Assembly (NCBI GenBank): GCA_024276305.1 | Contig: JAJRXK010000068.1 | Coordinates: 1-55,787 of the forward strand | Length of the DNA stretch: 55,787 nucleotides | Reading direction: 5' to 3' | Origin: Candidatus Krumholzibacteriota bacterium | Lineage (GTDB): Bacteria; Krumholzibacteriota; Krumholzibacteriia; JAJRXK01 | Part shown: piece after piece, positions 25,355-34,149 of the stretch | Layout of the letters: every line of letters starts with the position of its first letter | Position numbering within the stretch: position 1 is the first letter of the stretch | The notes under the pieces: generated by a model | Databases searched by the model: none | Seen by the model: only the letters and a program-made list of their open reading frames with translations | Told to the model about the DNA's origin: nothing | Translations under genes and position numbers: made by a program

Positions 25355-26845
25355 TCAGCGGCGGGTGGCCACGTTGGAGTACTCCAGACGGTAGGAGCCG
25401 TCTCCCGTCCGATCGACGAAGAGAAAGCGATAGCCAATGTTCTCGGACCAGTTCTCGACCTCGTCGAAGAGTGGATCCCCGTTGAAGTCGTACTCCCAGA
25501 GCTCGAAACTCCCCTCGCTTCCCACTCTTCCGCGGAGACGCCGGCGCTCGCGGGAAGCGATTTGATCGCGCTCCGTGGCCCGAGCTCCGCCTCCCAGGGC
25601 GTCATCCTTCGAGGCCTGCTCTCGCGCGGTCACTCCCTCGAACTCGATCTGGTAGCGATCATGGACCCGGGTGATGGCGGACTCGAGATCATCGTCGTTG
25701 CTGGGCAGAACCCTCACATCGCGATCCTTGGGCGGTCCCAGACGGACATAGGTCCGCCCCCGATCGGTCAAGGGGCCGGGCAACAGCGATTCCCCGAAGA
25801 AGCGCCAGGCGAAGGCCATGCGCTCCCGGAAACGATCGTAGACCTCATTGCGGCTGGTCCCGGGGGTGGGATCGTGCCCTTCCCAGAAGTCCGCGAGCAT
25901 CGCGGTCTGGGCGGCCCGGGGCAGCTTCTGGAAGCGGTCGAGGGTTTCGTCGTCGAAGAGCAACTTCGCATCGAGGAGCAGATCGCCGCCCGCATCTGCG
26001 AAGCGTCCCATCTTCCAGACCACGGTGAACTCGTACTCCCGGGGTGATTCCTCCTGGATCCATGTCGGCCTCAGGCGCAGGACATAGTTTCCCTCGGGAA
26101 AGGTCGCCAACGGAAGACGGTAGAGACGAGCCTCCACTTCCCCCCGGCCCTCGAATCGCAGCGTCTGCCGATCCATTCCCCCGTAGACCGGATCGAGAAC
26201 CTCCACTTCGAGAGTTCGCGCCACGCCGGTCGGTGTTCCTCGAATCTCGAAATAGGCATCCAGGGTATCCTGGACCACCCCGTAGAGGCGCTCCGGGTTG
26301 GGAAGAGATGCGTCCGCGGCGCCCAGGCGGAACTCGGGATCGCTCATGGTCGGGGTCGAGGCTGCGACCGGAACTCGAAGGACGCCGTTGGCGGTGGCGT
26401 GAATCCGGCGGCGGCGTCCCTCCCGCGAAGCCTGGCGATCGGTGACTTCCACGGTGACCGCCCAATTCCCCGCTCCGATCCGCAGCGGGATCTCGATCAG
26501 CTCGAAGCGTTGAGAACTCTGGGCCACCTCGAGAGTGGGAGCCTGGAACTCGTAGACCTGGGTGGTGTCGACCGCGACCATCCCCTCGCGTGCCACTTTC
26601 AACCGCAATTCGACCTCCGCCTGGAGCGGATGACCGTAGGCCGGCCGGAATCGCATCTGGTGATGATCGAGACGAAGAGTGAAATCGACCCTCGTGGTCT
26701 CCCCCTCCTGGGGGAAGACCGGCATGTCAGCCACGAACTCGAAGTCGCCCTGTCCCGCCAGGGGAGACCTCAGGCCCGCCTGGGCCGGAGAGACCGCAGC
26801 GAGAAGCAGCAGGCCCGGAAGGATGCAGGCTCGAGTGGACTTCAT
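25355..26845 (-). CDS. GWxTD-domain secreted protein
   Basis: A 496-residue protein with a Sec signal peptide (LPGLLLLAAVSPAQAG). A beta-rich N-terminal two-thirds comes next. The GWxTD domain starts near residue 319 (FWEGHDPTPGTSRNEV) with PLTDRGRTYVRLGPPKD and ends in FELWEYDFNG and YRFLFVDRTGDGSYRLEY. A charged insert of about 60 residues splits the domain. Unlike the copy at 19518-20855 it has no lipobox. It follows the PorV-like gene by 118 bases and precedes the exbB promoter, so it ends the receptor operon. Function unknown. Confidence 0.85.
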   Translation of the reverse strand: MKSTRACILPGLLLLAAVSPAQAGLRSPLAGQGDFEFVADMPVFPQEGETTRVDFTLRLDHHQMRFRPAYGHPLQAEVELRLKVAREGMVAVDTTQVYEFQAPTLEVAQSSQRFELIEIPLRIGAGNWAVTVEVTDRQASREGRRRRIHATANGVLRVPVAASTPTMSDPEFRLGAADASLPNPERLYGVVQDTLDAYFEIRGTPTGVARTLEVEVLDPVYGGMDRQTLRFEGRGEVEARLYRLPLATFPEGNYVLRLRPTWIQEESPREYEFTVVWKMGRFADAGGDLLLDAKLLFDDETLDRFQKLPRAAQTAMLADFWEGHDPTPGTSRNEVYDRFRERMAFAWRFFGESLLPGPLTDRGRTYVRLGPPKDRDVRVLPSNDDDLESAITRVHDRYQIEFEGVTAREQASKDDALGGGARATERDQIASRERRRLRGRVGSEGSFELWEYDFNGDPLFDEVENWSENIGYRFLFVDRTGDGSYRLEYSNVATRR

Positions 26846-26903
26846 GGTCAGGACCTTTCTCCGAGGAGAGCCGGGGGGTGATGCGCGGTGGCCCCAACCA
26901 CAG

Positions 26904-26929
26904 CAGCCGACCCCATCCGAGGTCGGCTG
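26904..26929 (-). terminator. Hairpin between the PorV-like and GWxTD genes
   Basis: CAGCCGACC and GGTCGGCTG form a 9-bp stem around an 8-base loop, 34 bases past the PorV-like gene stop. The following minus-strand sequence is CTGTGGTTGGGG, not a clean T run, so partial termination or mRNA protection is more likely than full stop. Confidence 0.5.
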
Positions 26930-26963
26930 TCGCGGCCGTGAGCGCTCCGATGGGACGAGGCGA

Positions 26964-27917
26964 TCAGTATGCGAAGGACACGGAGACTCGGTGCACGCCT
27001 TCGAGATCCGTCATGTCCACCCAGCTGTAGTCGAGGTTGACCCAGCTCCTCGCTCCGGTATTCACCCGGAACCCGGCGCCGGCAGCCATCCCGTCGGTAT
27101 CGTAGTTCAGGTTGTATCCGCCCCGGAGGAAGAAGCGATTGTCCAACTGATACTCGACTCCGAAATTCGCTCGCTCGGCATTGTCCACGGGGTGCTGGAA
27201 CTCCGAGGAGGCAATGACCTTCTGCCGCCCGGTTCGAATCGGCTCGAATGCGAACCCGACCTTGAACATGGTGGGCAAGCGGGCCGGCCGCTCGTCGAAT
27301 TGCACTTCACTCCCCAGGCTCGTGATCGACATCCCGATCTTCATGCCCCGGATCCCGATCCGGTAGAGGATCCCCACATCGGCAAACATCGAGTTCACCG
27401 AGAAGTCCGCGAGTCCCAGATGGAGATAGGAGAAGGTGATGCCCGCCGAGAACTTGTCGGTGAAGAAGCGCGAGTAGGTCAGACCCAGGGTGCTCATCCC
27501 CGAATCGAATTGGCGTCCCGTTCCCTCCTGCTCCCGCGCGGTCCGCTCGATCATGGGATCCATCCAGAGCGCCCGGGCACTGAAAGCCAGTGTTCCGGGA
27601 ATACTCCGCGGGTTGAAGACATAAGCCACATGACTCAGCTTGATGTCCGCGGGCCACTGGGTCTGGCTGATCGCGAGCTGACTACCACGCACCCCTACAA
27701 TCCCTGCCGGATTCCAATACACAGCTTCCGCACCGTCGCCGATCGCGGTGAATGCGGAGCCCATCCCCGTGGCGCGAGCCGAGGGACCGATCTTGAGGAA
27801 CTGGGCCCCGAAGGTACCCACCTTCTCGAAGATCTCCGCCGCATTCGCCGGTGCCAGAGCACCCGCGAGAATGCCGATCGTCAACACGGCAGCCGGAACA
27901 ATCTTACGCAGCATCAT
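26964..27917 (-). CDS. PorV/PorQ-family outer-membrane barrel protein
   Basis: A 317-residue protein with a signal peptide (ILAGALAPANAAE). The family signature FLKIGPSARATGMGSAFTAIGDGAEAVYWNPAG is near residues 40-72, followed by repeated amphipathic beta strands. In Bacteroidota PorV is a T9SS component that shuttles substrates with a C-terminal sorting domain to the surface; PorQ/UPF0164 relatives are less defined. The start ATG 27917 is chosen from two adjacent ATGs because GGAGG lies 7 bases upstream. Its position just after a gene with a FlgD/T9SS-like tail suggests the two act together; this is an inference. Confidence 0.87.
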   Translation of the reverse strand: MMLRKIVPAAVLTIGILAGALAPANAAEIFEKVGTFGAQFLKIGPSARATGMGSAFTAIGDGAEAVYWNPAGIVGVRGSQLAISQTQWPADIKLSHVAYVFNPRSIPGTLAFSARALWMDPMIERTAREQEGTGRQFDSGMSTLGLTYSRFFTDKFSAGITFSYLHLGLADFSVNSMFADVGILYRIGIRGMKIGMSITSLGSEVQFDERPARLPTMFKVGFAFEPIRTGRQKVIASSEFQHPVDNAERANFGVEYQLDNRFFLRGGYNLNYDTDGMAAGAGFRVNTGARSWVNLDYSWVDMTDLEGVHRVSVSFAY

Positions 27918-27983
27918 CGAAGAACCTCCGCTCACATGCGAGCGTCTGCGGACCCGCGGGCCCGTCCTTTCGAGCGACGAACC

Positions 27984-30692
27984 CTAGCGAACGACCACGA
28001 ATCGACCGACCACTCGGTCGAAAGCGCTGTCGTTCGACTCGACAGAAAACAGATAGATACCGCTGACCACTTCCTGCCCATTCCGGGACACCAAGTTCCA
28101 GAAGGCAGAGCCATTCCCATTCGTGCCATCATGCTCAACGGTCTGCACCAGATCTCCGGCCAGAGTGAAGATCTTGACCGTATTCCGCGCCCGCGGAAGA
28201 TTCGTGAACATCACACGAACCCCCGTGGGGTCATCTCCATCCGGATTCAACTGGGAGAAATCCGCGAGCGACTCTCGAGTCGCCGGATTCGGCACCACGT
28301 AGACATCCTGCCCCAAGCGATCCCGTTCCTCCGCGGTCTGCGCGTCCGAAGTCGGGATCGCAAAGGCAAAGTTGCTCTGGGGATCGCCAGCCAAACCGGG
28401 ACCCACCGCCTTGGCTCCGTCCGGCACCTTCTCCGCGGTGAAATCCGAAGCGGTCACCGAGTAGAAGTAGTAGATCCCGTTGTGCACGGTTTGGTCAACG
28501 TACTCGTAGAATCTCACGCCGGTCTGATCCCAGTAGAAGGTGTCCAGGGCGGCGTAGTTGCCCTCCCAATTCTGCAACTCGGGGAACTTCAGACCGATCG
28601 GGGTGATCTCCCCGTTGGCCCCGAAGTAGCGCACGAAGAGAGCGGGATCGATCGTCGGCGAGAGGAAGGAGAACTCCGGATCGGCCAGAATGTCCTTCAT
28701 CAACTCGGCACCGTCCGCCAGACGAATCGCCTCTTCCGAGCCCGGGCGCAGCTGCTTGGGGACATAGCTGATGACGTCGAGACCGGTGTTCGCCCCCAGC
28801 GGGAGATTCTGCACCACGGTGTCGTTGCCGATCTCTCGGGTGTCCTCGAAGAAGTCGACTTTGTCGAATTCCGCAATCAGCTTCCAGAGCTTGGACTCGG
28901 GTCCGTTCTCGATCGAACTGCCGAAGGGCCGGTCCCACCCATCCGCGCGCCAGATCTTGTAGCTCTCGAAATCGATCTCCTGCAATCGGACATCGGGAAT
29001 CAACTGACTGATGTTGTCGAAGAAGACATGCACCCGTCCATTGGTCTCCCAGAGTCTCATGTGCGGTGCGGGCGGCGCCAGACCCACGAGCCAGGGGACT
29101 TGGAACTCCTTGCCTCCCACTCCCGTGCATCCCGCCAGCTCTTCCAGCGCGAGTCCGGTGCTCTCGAGGTTGCAGGATTCGTTGCCACGGCGGGCCTCGA
29201 AATCACAATCGAGGTCGACGTAGATGCAACCATCTTCATCGAGATCCGCCGCCGAGATCGGAGTCGGAGGATTGGGACCCTGTAGAACCGTACTGTCCAG
29301 AATGCAATCCTGGAAGATCTCGAAGATCGCAGTGGGGGTATCGAAGTCGTCCTGACAGATCTTGGTCTCCCACCCGTTGATCCCCGTCGAAGGATCGATG
29401 TCTCGATCGAAGTAGGCCCCGTAATAGGTGAGCGCCGCCTCCGCCGCGTTGCGGAGCATGGGGTCGAGGCCCGCGCCGACCACGAAGGCCGCCTGAATCA
29501 CCAGGGTCTGTCCGGGATCGAGAGGGTTGAAGGGGCCCGAGCCCATCAGGAAGCGAAAATCGTTCTTCTTCCCATCGAGGAACAGAGCTGGCGTCTGGTC
29601 GATCTCGATCCGCGACAAGAGCTCGTAGCGCTCCGCATCGTTGGTCGGGTCCCCCCCGCGCTCGAAGGGCTGATTGCCGCTGAAGGCCTGGAAGGTCGTG
29701 ATCCCAACTTTCGGTGGAGCCCTCTCTCCCGACGCATCGACGGGATGGTTCAAGAACAACATCCCGAAGAAGCCCGGTGATTGCCCCCCATCGCCGTCCG
29801 CATCGTACATCGCTCCCACCGACAGGGGCACGACCGAGTTGTCCAGAGCCCGGACATTTCGCCGCGCGAAGGTCACCAGATCGTCTTCCGCGATCCCGGA
29901 TCCACCGCGAGGGCCCACATCGCAATCCGCGAAGATACCCAAGTAGACATCCTGGAGGGCGGAAACCCCGATGTTGGTGATCTCGAACTGAAAGCCGACG
30001 AAATCGTCGACGTTCTCGTTCTCCCACTGGAAGCTCTGTTGGAGAACTTGGATGTTGAGCGGATCGTGATCCGGGAAGAGCTCCTCGGCCAAGGCAGTGT
30101 TGTCCCGCATCACGGTGCTGAAGTGCTGATTGCTGATGGCCGCGAAATCCTCGTCGATGAGGCCATCCCCATCATCGTCTACGGCGTTGAGGGGATCCTC
30201 GTTGAACAGACCGTCCCCGTCGTCGTCCTCACCGGGATCGGGATAGCGCGCCCCTCCAACCGCCCCCTGGAAGGTCTCGTAGATCGTATCGAGGGGATCA
30301 TCGGGATTCGCCAGGATCTCGGGCGTGAACTGCCCCGTACTCACCAAGGGCACGCCATTCTTGACGGCGCCGATCCAAACTCCAGCCGCCCACAGATAGT
30401 CCACGCCGCTGCCGGCCGGCCACATCGCCGAGGGCGCATCGGAGAAGGTGGCCTGTCGACTGGGCTGCGAACCGATGAGTCCCCAATTGGTGATGTTGAC
30501 CTGGAGCTCACCCACGTTGTGGACGAACTCGCCCTTCAGAGCGAACTCCCCATGACTGTCCTTCGAAAGGATCAAATCGATGGGTTCGGAACCCTTGTAT
30601 TCGGCATGCGCCGCCGGTATCCCAAGGACCAGCACGGCGATTGCGCTCCACAGGAACGGAAAGCGGGTCATTCTTGTCTCCCTCGCTTTCAT
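27984..30692 (-). CDS. Large secreted protein with Ca-binding-like repeats and FlgD/T9SS-like C-terminal domain
   Basis: A 902-residue protein with a signal peptide of about 30 residues (FLWSAIAVLVLGIPAAHA). Around residues 170-200 are two acidic DDDGDGL-type repeats that resemble thrombospondin-3/EF-like calcium sites. The last ~65 residues (RNTVKIFTLAGDLVQTV, then WNLVSRNGQEVVSGIYLFSV) match the FlgD Ig-like/T9SS sorting-tail pattern seen in FCB bacteria. The start ATG 30692 lies 2 bases after the receptor stop with GGAGG 8 bases upstream, so it is coupled to the receptor gene. It is probably a surface or exported partner of the receptor. The substrate is unknown. Confidence 0.8.
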   Translation of the reverse strand: MKARETRMTRFPFLWSAIAVLVLGIPAAHAEYKGSEPIDLILSKDSHGEFALKGEFVHNVGELQVNITNWGLIGSQPSRQATFSDAPSAMWPAGSGVDYLWAAGVWIGAVKNGVPLVSTGQFTPEILANPDDPLDTIYETFQGAVGGARYPDPGEDDDGDGLFNEDPLNAVDDDGDGLIDEDFAAISNQHFSTVMRDNTALAEELFPDHDPLNIQVLQQSFQWENENVDDFVGFQFEITNIGVSALQDVYLGIFADCDVGPRGGSGIAEDDLVTFARRNVRALDNSVVPLSVGAMYDADGDGGQSPGFFGMLFLNHPVDASGERAPPKVGITTFQAFSGNQPFERGGDPTNDAERYELLSRIEIDQTPALFLDGKKNDFRFLMGSGPFNPLDPGQTLVIQAAFVVGAGLDPMLRNAAEAALTYYGAYFDRDIDPSTGINGWETKICQDDFDTPTAIFEIFQDCILDSTVLQGPNPPTPISAADLDEDGCIYVDLDCDFEARRGNESCNLESTGLALEELAGCTGVGGKEFQVPWLVGLAPPAPHMRLWETNGRVHVFFDNISQLIPDVRLQEIDFESYKIWRADGWDRPFGSSIENGPESKLWKLIAEFDKVDFFEDTREIGNDTVVQNLPLGANTGLDVISYVPKQLRPGSEEAIRLADGAELMKDILADPEFSFLSPTIDPALFVRYFGANGEITPIGLKFPELQNWEGNYAALDTFYWDQTGVRFYEYVDQTVHNGIYYFYSVTASDFTAEKVPDGAKAVGPGLAGDPQSNFAFAIPTSDAQTAEERDRLGQDVYVVPNPATRESLADFSQLNPDGDDPTGVRVMFTNLPRARNTVKIFTLAGDLVQTVEHDGTNGNGSAFWNLVSRNGQEVVSGIYLFSVESNDSAFDRVVGRFVVVR

Positions 30693-30694
30693 GA

Positions 30695-33600
30695 TCAGAA
30701 CCTCCAGCCCAGGCCGAGTCGGAATAGTCGATGTTGACTGAAGACCCGGGGGTCATTGATCGGAACGAAGTCGTCTCTTGCATCACCGTCGACATCCGCG
30801 AGGTAGGCGCCGCCGAACTTTCCCGTCTCGGTGAGATAGGAGAGGCCCGCGTTCTGCGCGAGGATGGAACCCGGCGCCAACCCGGGCTGAATCCGGGCCA
30901 CACCATCCTGATTCAACAGGTTCAGGCCTTGAAGGTAGAGAGTGAGGCTCTGCCCGTAGACATTCACATTCCGCTCCGCCTGAATGCGCAGGTCGAACTC
31001 GGCAGGCAGCCGCTCGCTGTTCTCGAGCAGTGGATCCTGCCGCCGCTCGAATCGGAAGAAGGGCGTCCACGGGAACCCACTCCCGTAGTCGAAGACCAGC
31101 GATGCCGCCCACGCCCCCTGCTCGGCCAAGCGCAATTGCATGGCGACGCTGTGACGTTGATCCCAGTCCAGCGGGAGCTCCTGATTGGGAAGGAACTCCA
31201 ACCCATTGGGGTTCGTTCCGAACTGCTGATCCGACGCCACGCCGTCCGCGAAGGCATAGGTGTAGGCGATGTCGAATGCCCACCGATTGTGGAAACGACG
31301 TTCGAGAGTCAGCTCGACTCCCCGAGAGTTGCCATAGGCCCGATTGACATAGCGGTTGAGGGTGTTTCCCGTGGCCTCATCGGTGATTTGCGTCGCGGAC
31401 ACCAAGCCGAAGATGTCACGGTTGTAGACCGCGAATTGGAGCGCGAGAAAGTCGTTGAACTGGTGCTTGATCCCGGTCTGGTACTGAATCGTGGTCATCT
31501 CGTCGAGATTCGGATTCCCCAGGGTCAAGTTGTTGCCCACCGGATCCTGACTCGCGAAGAGAACGTCACGCCCCGGGAACTGGACGAATCGTCCGTAGTG
31601 AAAGTTGAACCCATCCCGCTCGGTGATCGGGAAGGCGAAGCCGAGCCGAGGACTGAACTGATGCTTGTACTTGAACACATTCGCATCGAGTTCCTCGCTG
31701 GACAGAATCACCTGACCCGCGCTTCCGGGACTGAACATGTCCCAGCGGAATCCTCCATTGATGACCATGCCCTCGTACTCCCACCGGTCCTGGAGGTAGA
31801 ACGAAGCCTCGGGGTTGTAGGAGTGGAAGATGTTCCGGGCCGCGCCCTGCTGCACCGCTCCAGTGAAACGGTTGATGGTGTCGATTCCTGGCGATGAGAG
31901 CAGTCTACGACGCAGATCGTTGTAGTCGATCCGCAGGCCCATCTTCATCTTGTGGCCTTCATAACGATTGCTCGTGATATCGAAACGCGCCGAGTACTGC
32001 TTGGTGTTCTGATCGTTGTAGACCGGCCAATCGCTCCCATCGGTGACGAAGAAGGGGTTGTCCGGATCCGTCGTGTAGTCGCGGTTGAGATCGTACTGTT
32101 GGCTGAGCCCGCCGAAGGGCCCCGGACTGTCGATGCCGCCATGAAGGAAGTCGACCGGCAACTTGCTGTCGCTCACCGTCTGGAGATTGTCGAATTCCAG
32201 ACGCGCCAACTTCAACTCGTAGAAGGTGTCGTCGTTGATCGTCTGACGCCACACGAGCTTGGTCTGACTCGAGAACGAGGTCGACTGGGGACCCTGGTTC
32301 GCCGCGTTGAAGGCAACGTAGCTGGAGTCTTCCTCCTCCGTCGAGAACAGGCTCTGATCGTAGCGAGCGCCCACGAATACCGGCTGCGCAATGGCCAAAC
32401 GAATCTCGCCGCGAATGTCGCGCATCTGAATGGTCGGAGTGGGCTGACGCTGACTGCTGCTCGCCCCGGGCACCAGCACCGCCTGAGTCACCGCATTGCT
32501 GCTGAGATTCTCCACCCAGGGGCCATAGTAGAAGGTGCCATAACGCCCGCCGAATTCCAGACCATCGCCGGTCTGCTCCAACAGCGGCAATCGGACCAGC
32601 TGCCGGGTGTATCCCTGCACATTCCAATTGGGCAGGAATGCTTCGGTCCGGGTGTAGCTCCCGATGAACTCGGCGGTCAGCTTGTGATCCTGGTCGAAGG
32701 TATAGGCCAGCTTGAGCGAGCCTTTGACGTCATTGACCTGGCGACGCCGAAACTTGAAGAGTTGCTGTCCCAGGAGCTCGACTTTGGTCTCCGGGCGATC
32801 CGCGGAGTTGAAGTTCTCCTGATCCGCAAAGCGAAAGTCCCCGGAAATGAAGTAGGTGAGCTTGTCGACGAAGGACGGGCCACCGAATCCCAGCTCGAGG
32901 CGGTCGTAATTGGTGAAGGTTCGGTCTTGGCGGCCGAAGTCGTCGGTCGTGAACCGGGCGTTGAACTCGAACTTCTCGGGATTCCCCTCTTTGGTCTGAA
33001 TGTCCACCACCCCGGAAAGGGCGTTCCCGTACTCCGGATCCTGTCCACCGGTCACGGTCTGGATATTCGCCACCGAGAAGGTACTCACACTCAGTGCGCC
33101 GCCACCGAGGGGATCATCCACGGCGACACCATCGACGCGGAAGGAAATCTCTCCACTACGGCCACCACGAACGTGGAGCTCGCCGTTGCGCGAGACGACC
33201 CCCGCCTGTCTCGAAACCGCCTCTTCCACGGTGTCGACCGCGTAGTCCGTCAGATCCTCATTGGTGATGGTATAAGATGTCTCGGTGTCCTTCACTTCGA
33301 CCATGACCGACCGACCGGTCACCTGGAATTCTTCGAAGGTCTTCACCACCGTGACTTCGAGGTCGAAGTTCAGAGTCACCGTCTGTCCTGCAGTCACCGT
33401 TACCGGCAACTCCACCGGCTTGTAACCCAAATAGAGAGCCTTGATCGTGTAATCGCCCGCCGGCACGCCTCGCAAGAAGTACTTCCCGCCGCCGATGGAC
33501 ATCGCGCCCCATACCGCAGACTTGTTCGTCGTGCTGGTCAACACCACGTTCGCATAGTCGAGCCGCTCACCGGTCTCCACATTGCGCACCGTACCGTTGA

Positions 33601-33712
33601 TGTCGCCGACGCCCTGAGCCCACGCTCCACTCGGCATCCACACCAACGTGCACACCGTCACCAACACCGACAAGACAGTGCACAATGCACCGGACCCAAT
33701 GCTCTTGGGCAT
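30695..33712 (-). CDS. TonB-dependent receptor with N-terminal carboxypeptidase-regulatory-like domain
   Basis: A 1,005-residue outer-membrane receptor. A signal peptide (to about residue 32, AWA|Q) is followed by a CarboxypepD_reg-like domain (GDINGTVRNVETGERLDYANVVL, GVPAGDYTIKALYLGYKP). A plug domain follows (EEAVSRQAGVVSRNGELHVRGGRSGEISFRVDGV; IQTVTGGQDPEYGNALSGVVDIQTKEG). Then a long barrel ends in the Phe-terminal strand FRLGLGWRF expected for BAM insertion. This is a SusC-like/OmpA-TBDR architecture. The start ATG 33712 has AAGGAG 7 bases upstream. A consensus promoter is at 34042-34070. The substrate cannot be told; no SusD is adjacent. Confidence 0.93.
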   Translation of the reverse strand: MPKSIGSGALCTVLSVLVTVCTLVWMPSGAWAQGVGDINGTVRNVETGERLDYANVVLTSTTNKSAVWGAMSIGGGKYFLRGVPAGDYTIKALYLGYKPVELPVTVTAGQTVTLNFDLEVTVVKTFEEFQVTGRSVMVEVKDTETSYTITNEDLTDYAVDTVEEAVSRQAGVVSRNGELHVRGGRSGEISFRVDGVAVDDPLGGGALSVSTFSVANIQTVTGGQDPEYGNALSGVVDIQTKEGNPEKFEFNARFTTDDFGRQDRTFTNYDRLELGFGGPSFVDKLTYFISGDFRFADQENFNSADRPETKVELLGQQLFKFRRRQVNDVKGSLKLAYTFDQDHKLTAEFIGSYTRTEAFLPNWNVQGYTRQLVRLPLLEQTGDGLEFGGRYGTFYYGPWVENLSSNAVTQAVLVPGASSSQRQPTPTIQMRDIRGEIRLAIAQPVFVGARYDQSLFSTEEEDSSYVAFNAANQGPQSTSFSSQTKLVWRQTINDDTFYELKLARLEFDNLQTVSDSKLPVDFLHGGIDSPGPFGGLSQQYDLNRDYTTDPDNPFFVTDGSDWPVYNDQNTKQYSARFDITSNRYEGHKMKMGLRIDYNDLRRRLLSSPGIDTINRFTGAVQQGAARNIFHSYNPEASFYLQDRWEYEGMVINGGFRWDMFSPGSAGQVILSSEELDANVFKYKHQFSPRLGFAFPITERDGFNFHYGRFVQFPGRDVLFASQDPVGNNLTLGNPNLDEMTTIQYQTGIKHQFNDFLALQFAVYNRDIFGLVSATQITDEATGNTLNRYVNRAYGNSRGVELTLERRFHNRWAFDIAYTYAFADGVASDQQFGTNPNGLEFLPNQELPLDWDQRHSVAMQLRLAEQGAWAASLVFDYGSGFPWTPFFRFERRQDPLLENSERLPAEFDLRIQAERNVNVYGQSLTLYLQGLNLLNQDGVARIQPGLAPGSILAQNAGLSYLTETGKFGGAYLADVDGDARDDFVPINDPRVFSQHRLFRLGLGWRF

Positions 33713-34041
33713 TTCTGAACTCCTTCGTTCAGCCCGAATCTTCGGGAATGCGCTTCTCGGGGGACGGAGCGAAGCACACGCTCTCATATTCATGTCCACC
33801 TTCCACACGGCGAAACCAGACTTCGTCGGTCCGAGGAGTTCGAACGGTGGGGACGGCATCTCTCGACATCGCCTCGGGAAGGCGGCGATCTCTCCATCGC
33901 AAGAAAGGGATCCTGGCCCCTCTCGCCTGCAGCTCCACTTTCCGAAATCCACAACTAATGCCCACCGCGGGGGACGACTCCGCGGCACAAACCCAAGCAC
34001 AGCGTTTCCGAGGGCGCTGCAGGTTCTGACGTCACGAGCGC
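33713..34041 (-). other. Long 5' leader of the receptor operon
   Basis: About 320 bases lie between the predicted transcription start and the receptor ATG. Two GC-rich hairpins can be drawn (CAGCGCCC...CGCTG-like near 34005-34025 and CCGCGG...CCGCGG near 33962-33985). I looked for a cobalamin riboswitch, which often precedes TonB receptors, and did not recognise one. No supported gene lies here. Confidence 0.4.
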
Positions 34042-34070
34042 AATATATAGATCGCAAAAATGGCTGTCAA
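34042..34070 (-). promoter_or_regulatory. Near-consensus sigma70-type promoter for the receptor operon
   Basis: On the minus strand TTGACA (34070-34065), a 17-base spacer rich in T, and TATATT (34047-34042). Transcription would begin near 34035. It is one of the strongest-looking promoters in the window and sits downstream of the peptide-transporter genes. Confidence 0.8.
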
Positions 34071-34149
34071 CCCACGGCTATACTCCGAAAATCCTTGCAA
34101 TCTCAGAGTTTGCACCTCGGGCCCCGCGAGGTCGGACCGACCGAGGGCT

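Noticed and set aside
33729-33965. A 78-codon minus-strand frame in the receptor leader
   Set aside because: It has no clear ribosome binding site, an Arg-rich random-like composition and no recognisable motif, so I treat the stretch as untranslated leader.
33713-34041. A cobalamin riboswitch in the receptor leader
   Set aside because: I looked for the conserved B12-box-like sequence and the expected long-range arms and did not find them. Only unrelated GC-rich hairpins are present.
34071-34149. A terminator after the peptide-transporter genes
   Set aside because: Imperfect hairpins (GGTCGG/CCGACC and TGCAA/TTGCA followed by a short T run) can be drawn but none is convincing enough to annotate.
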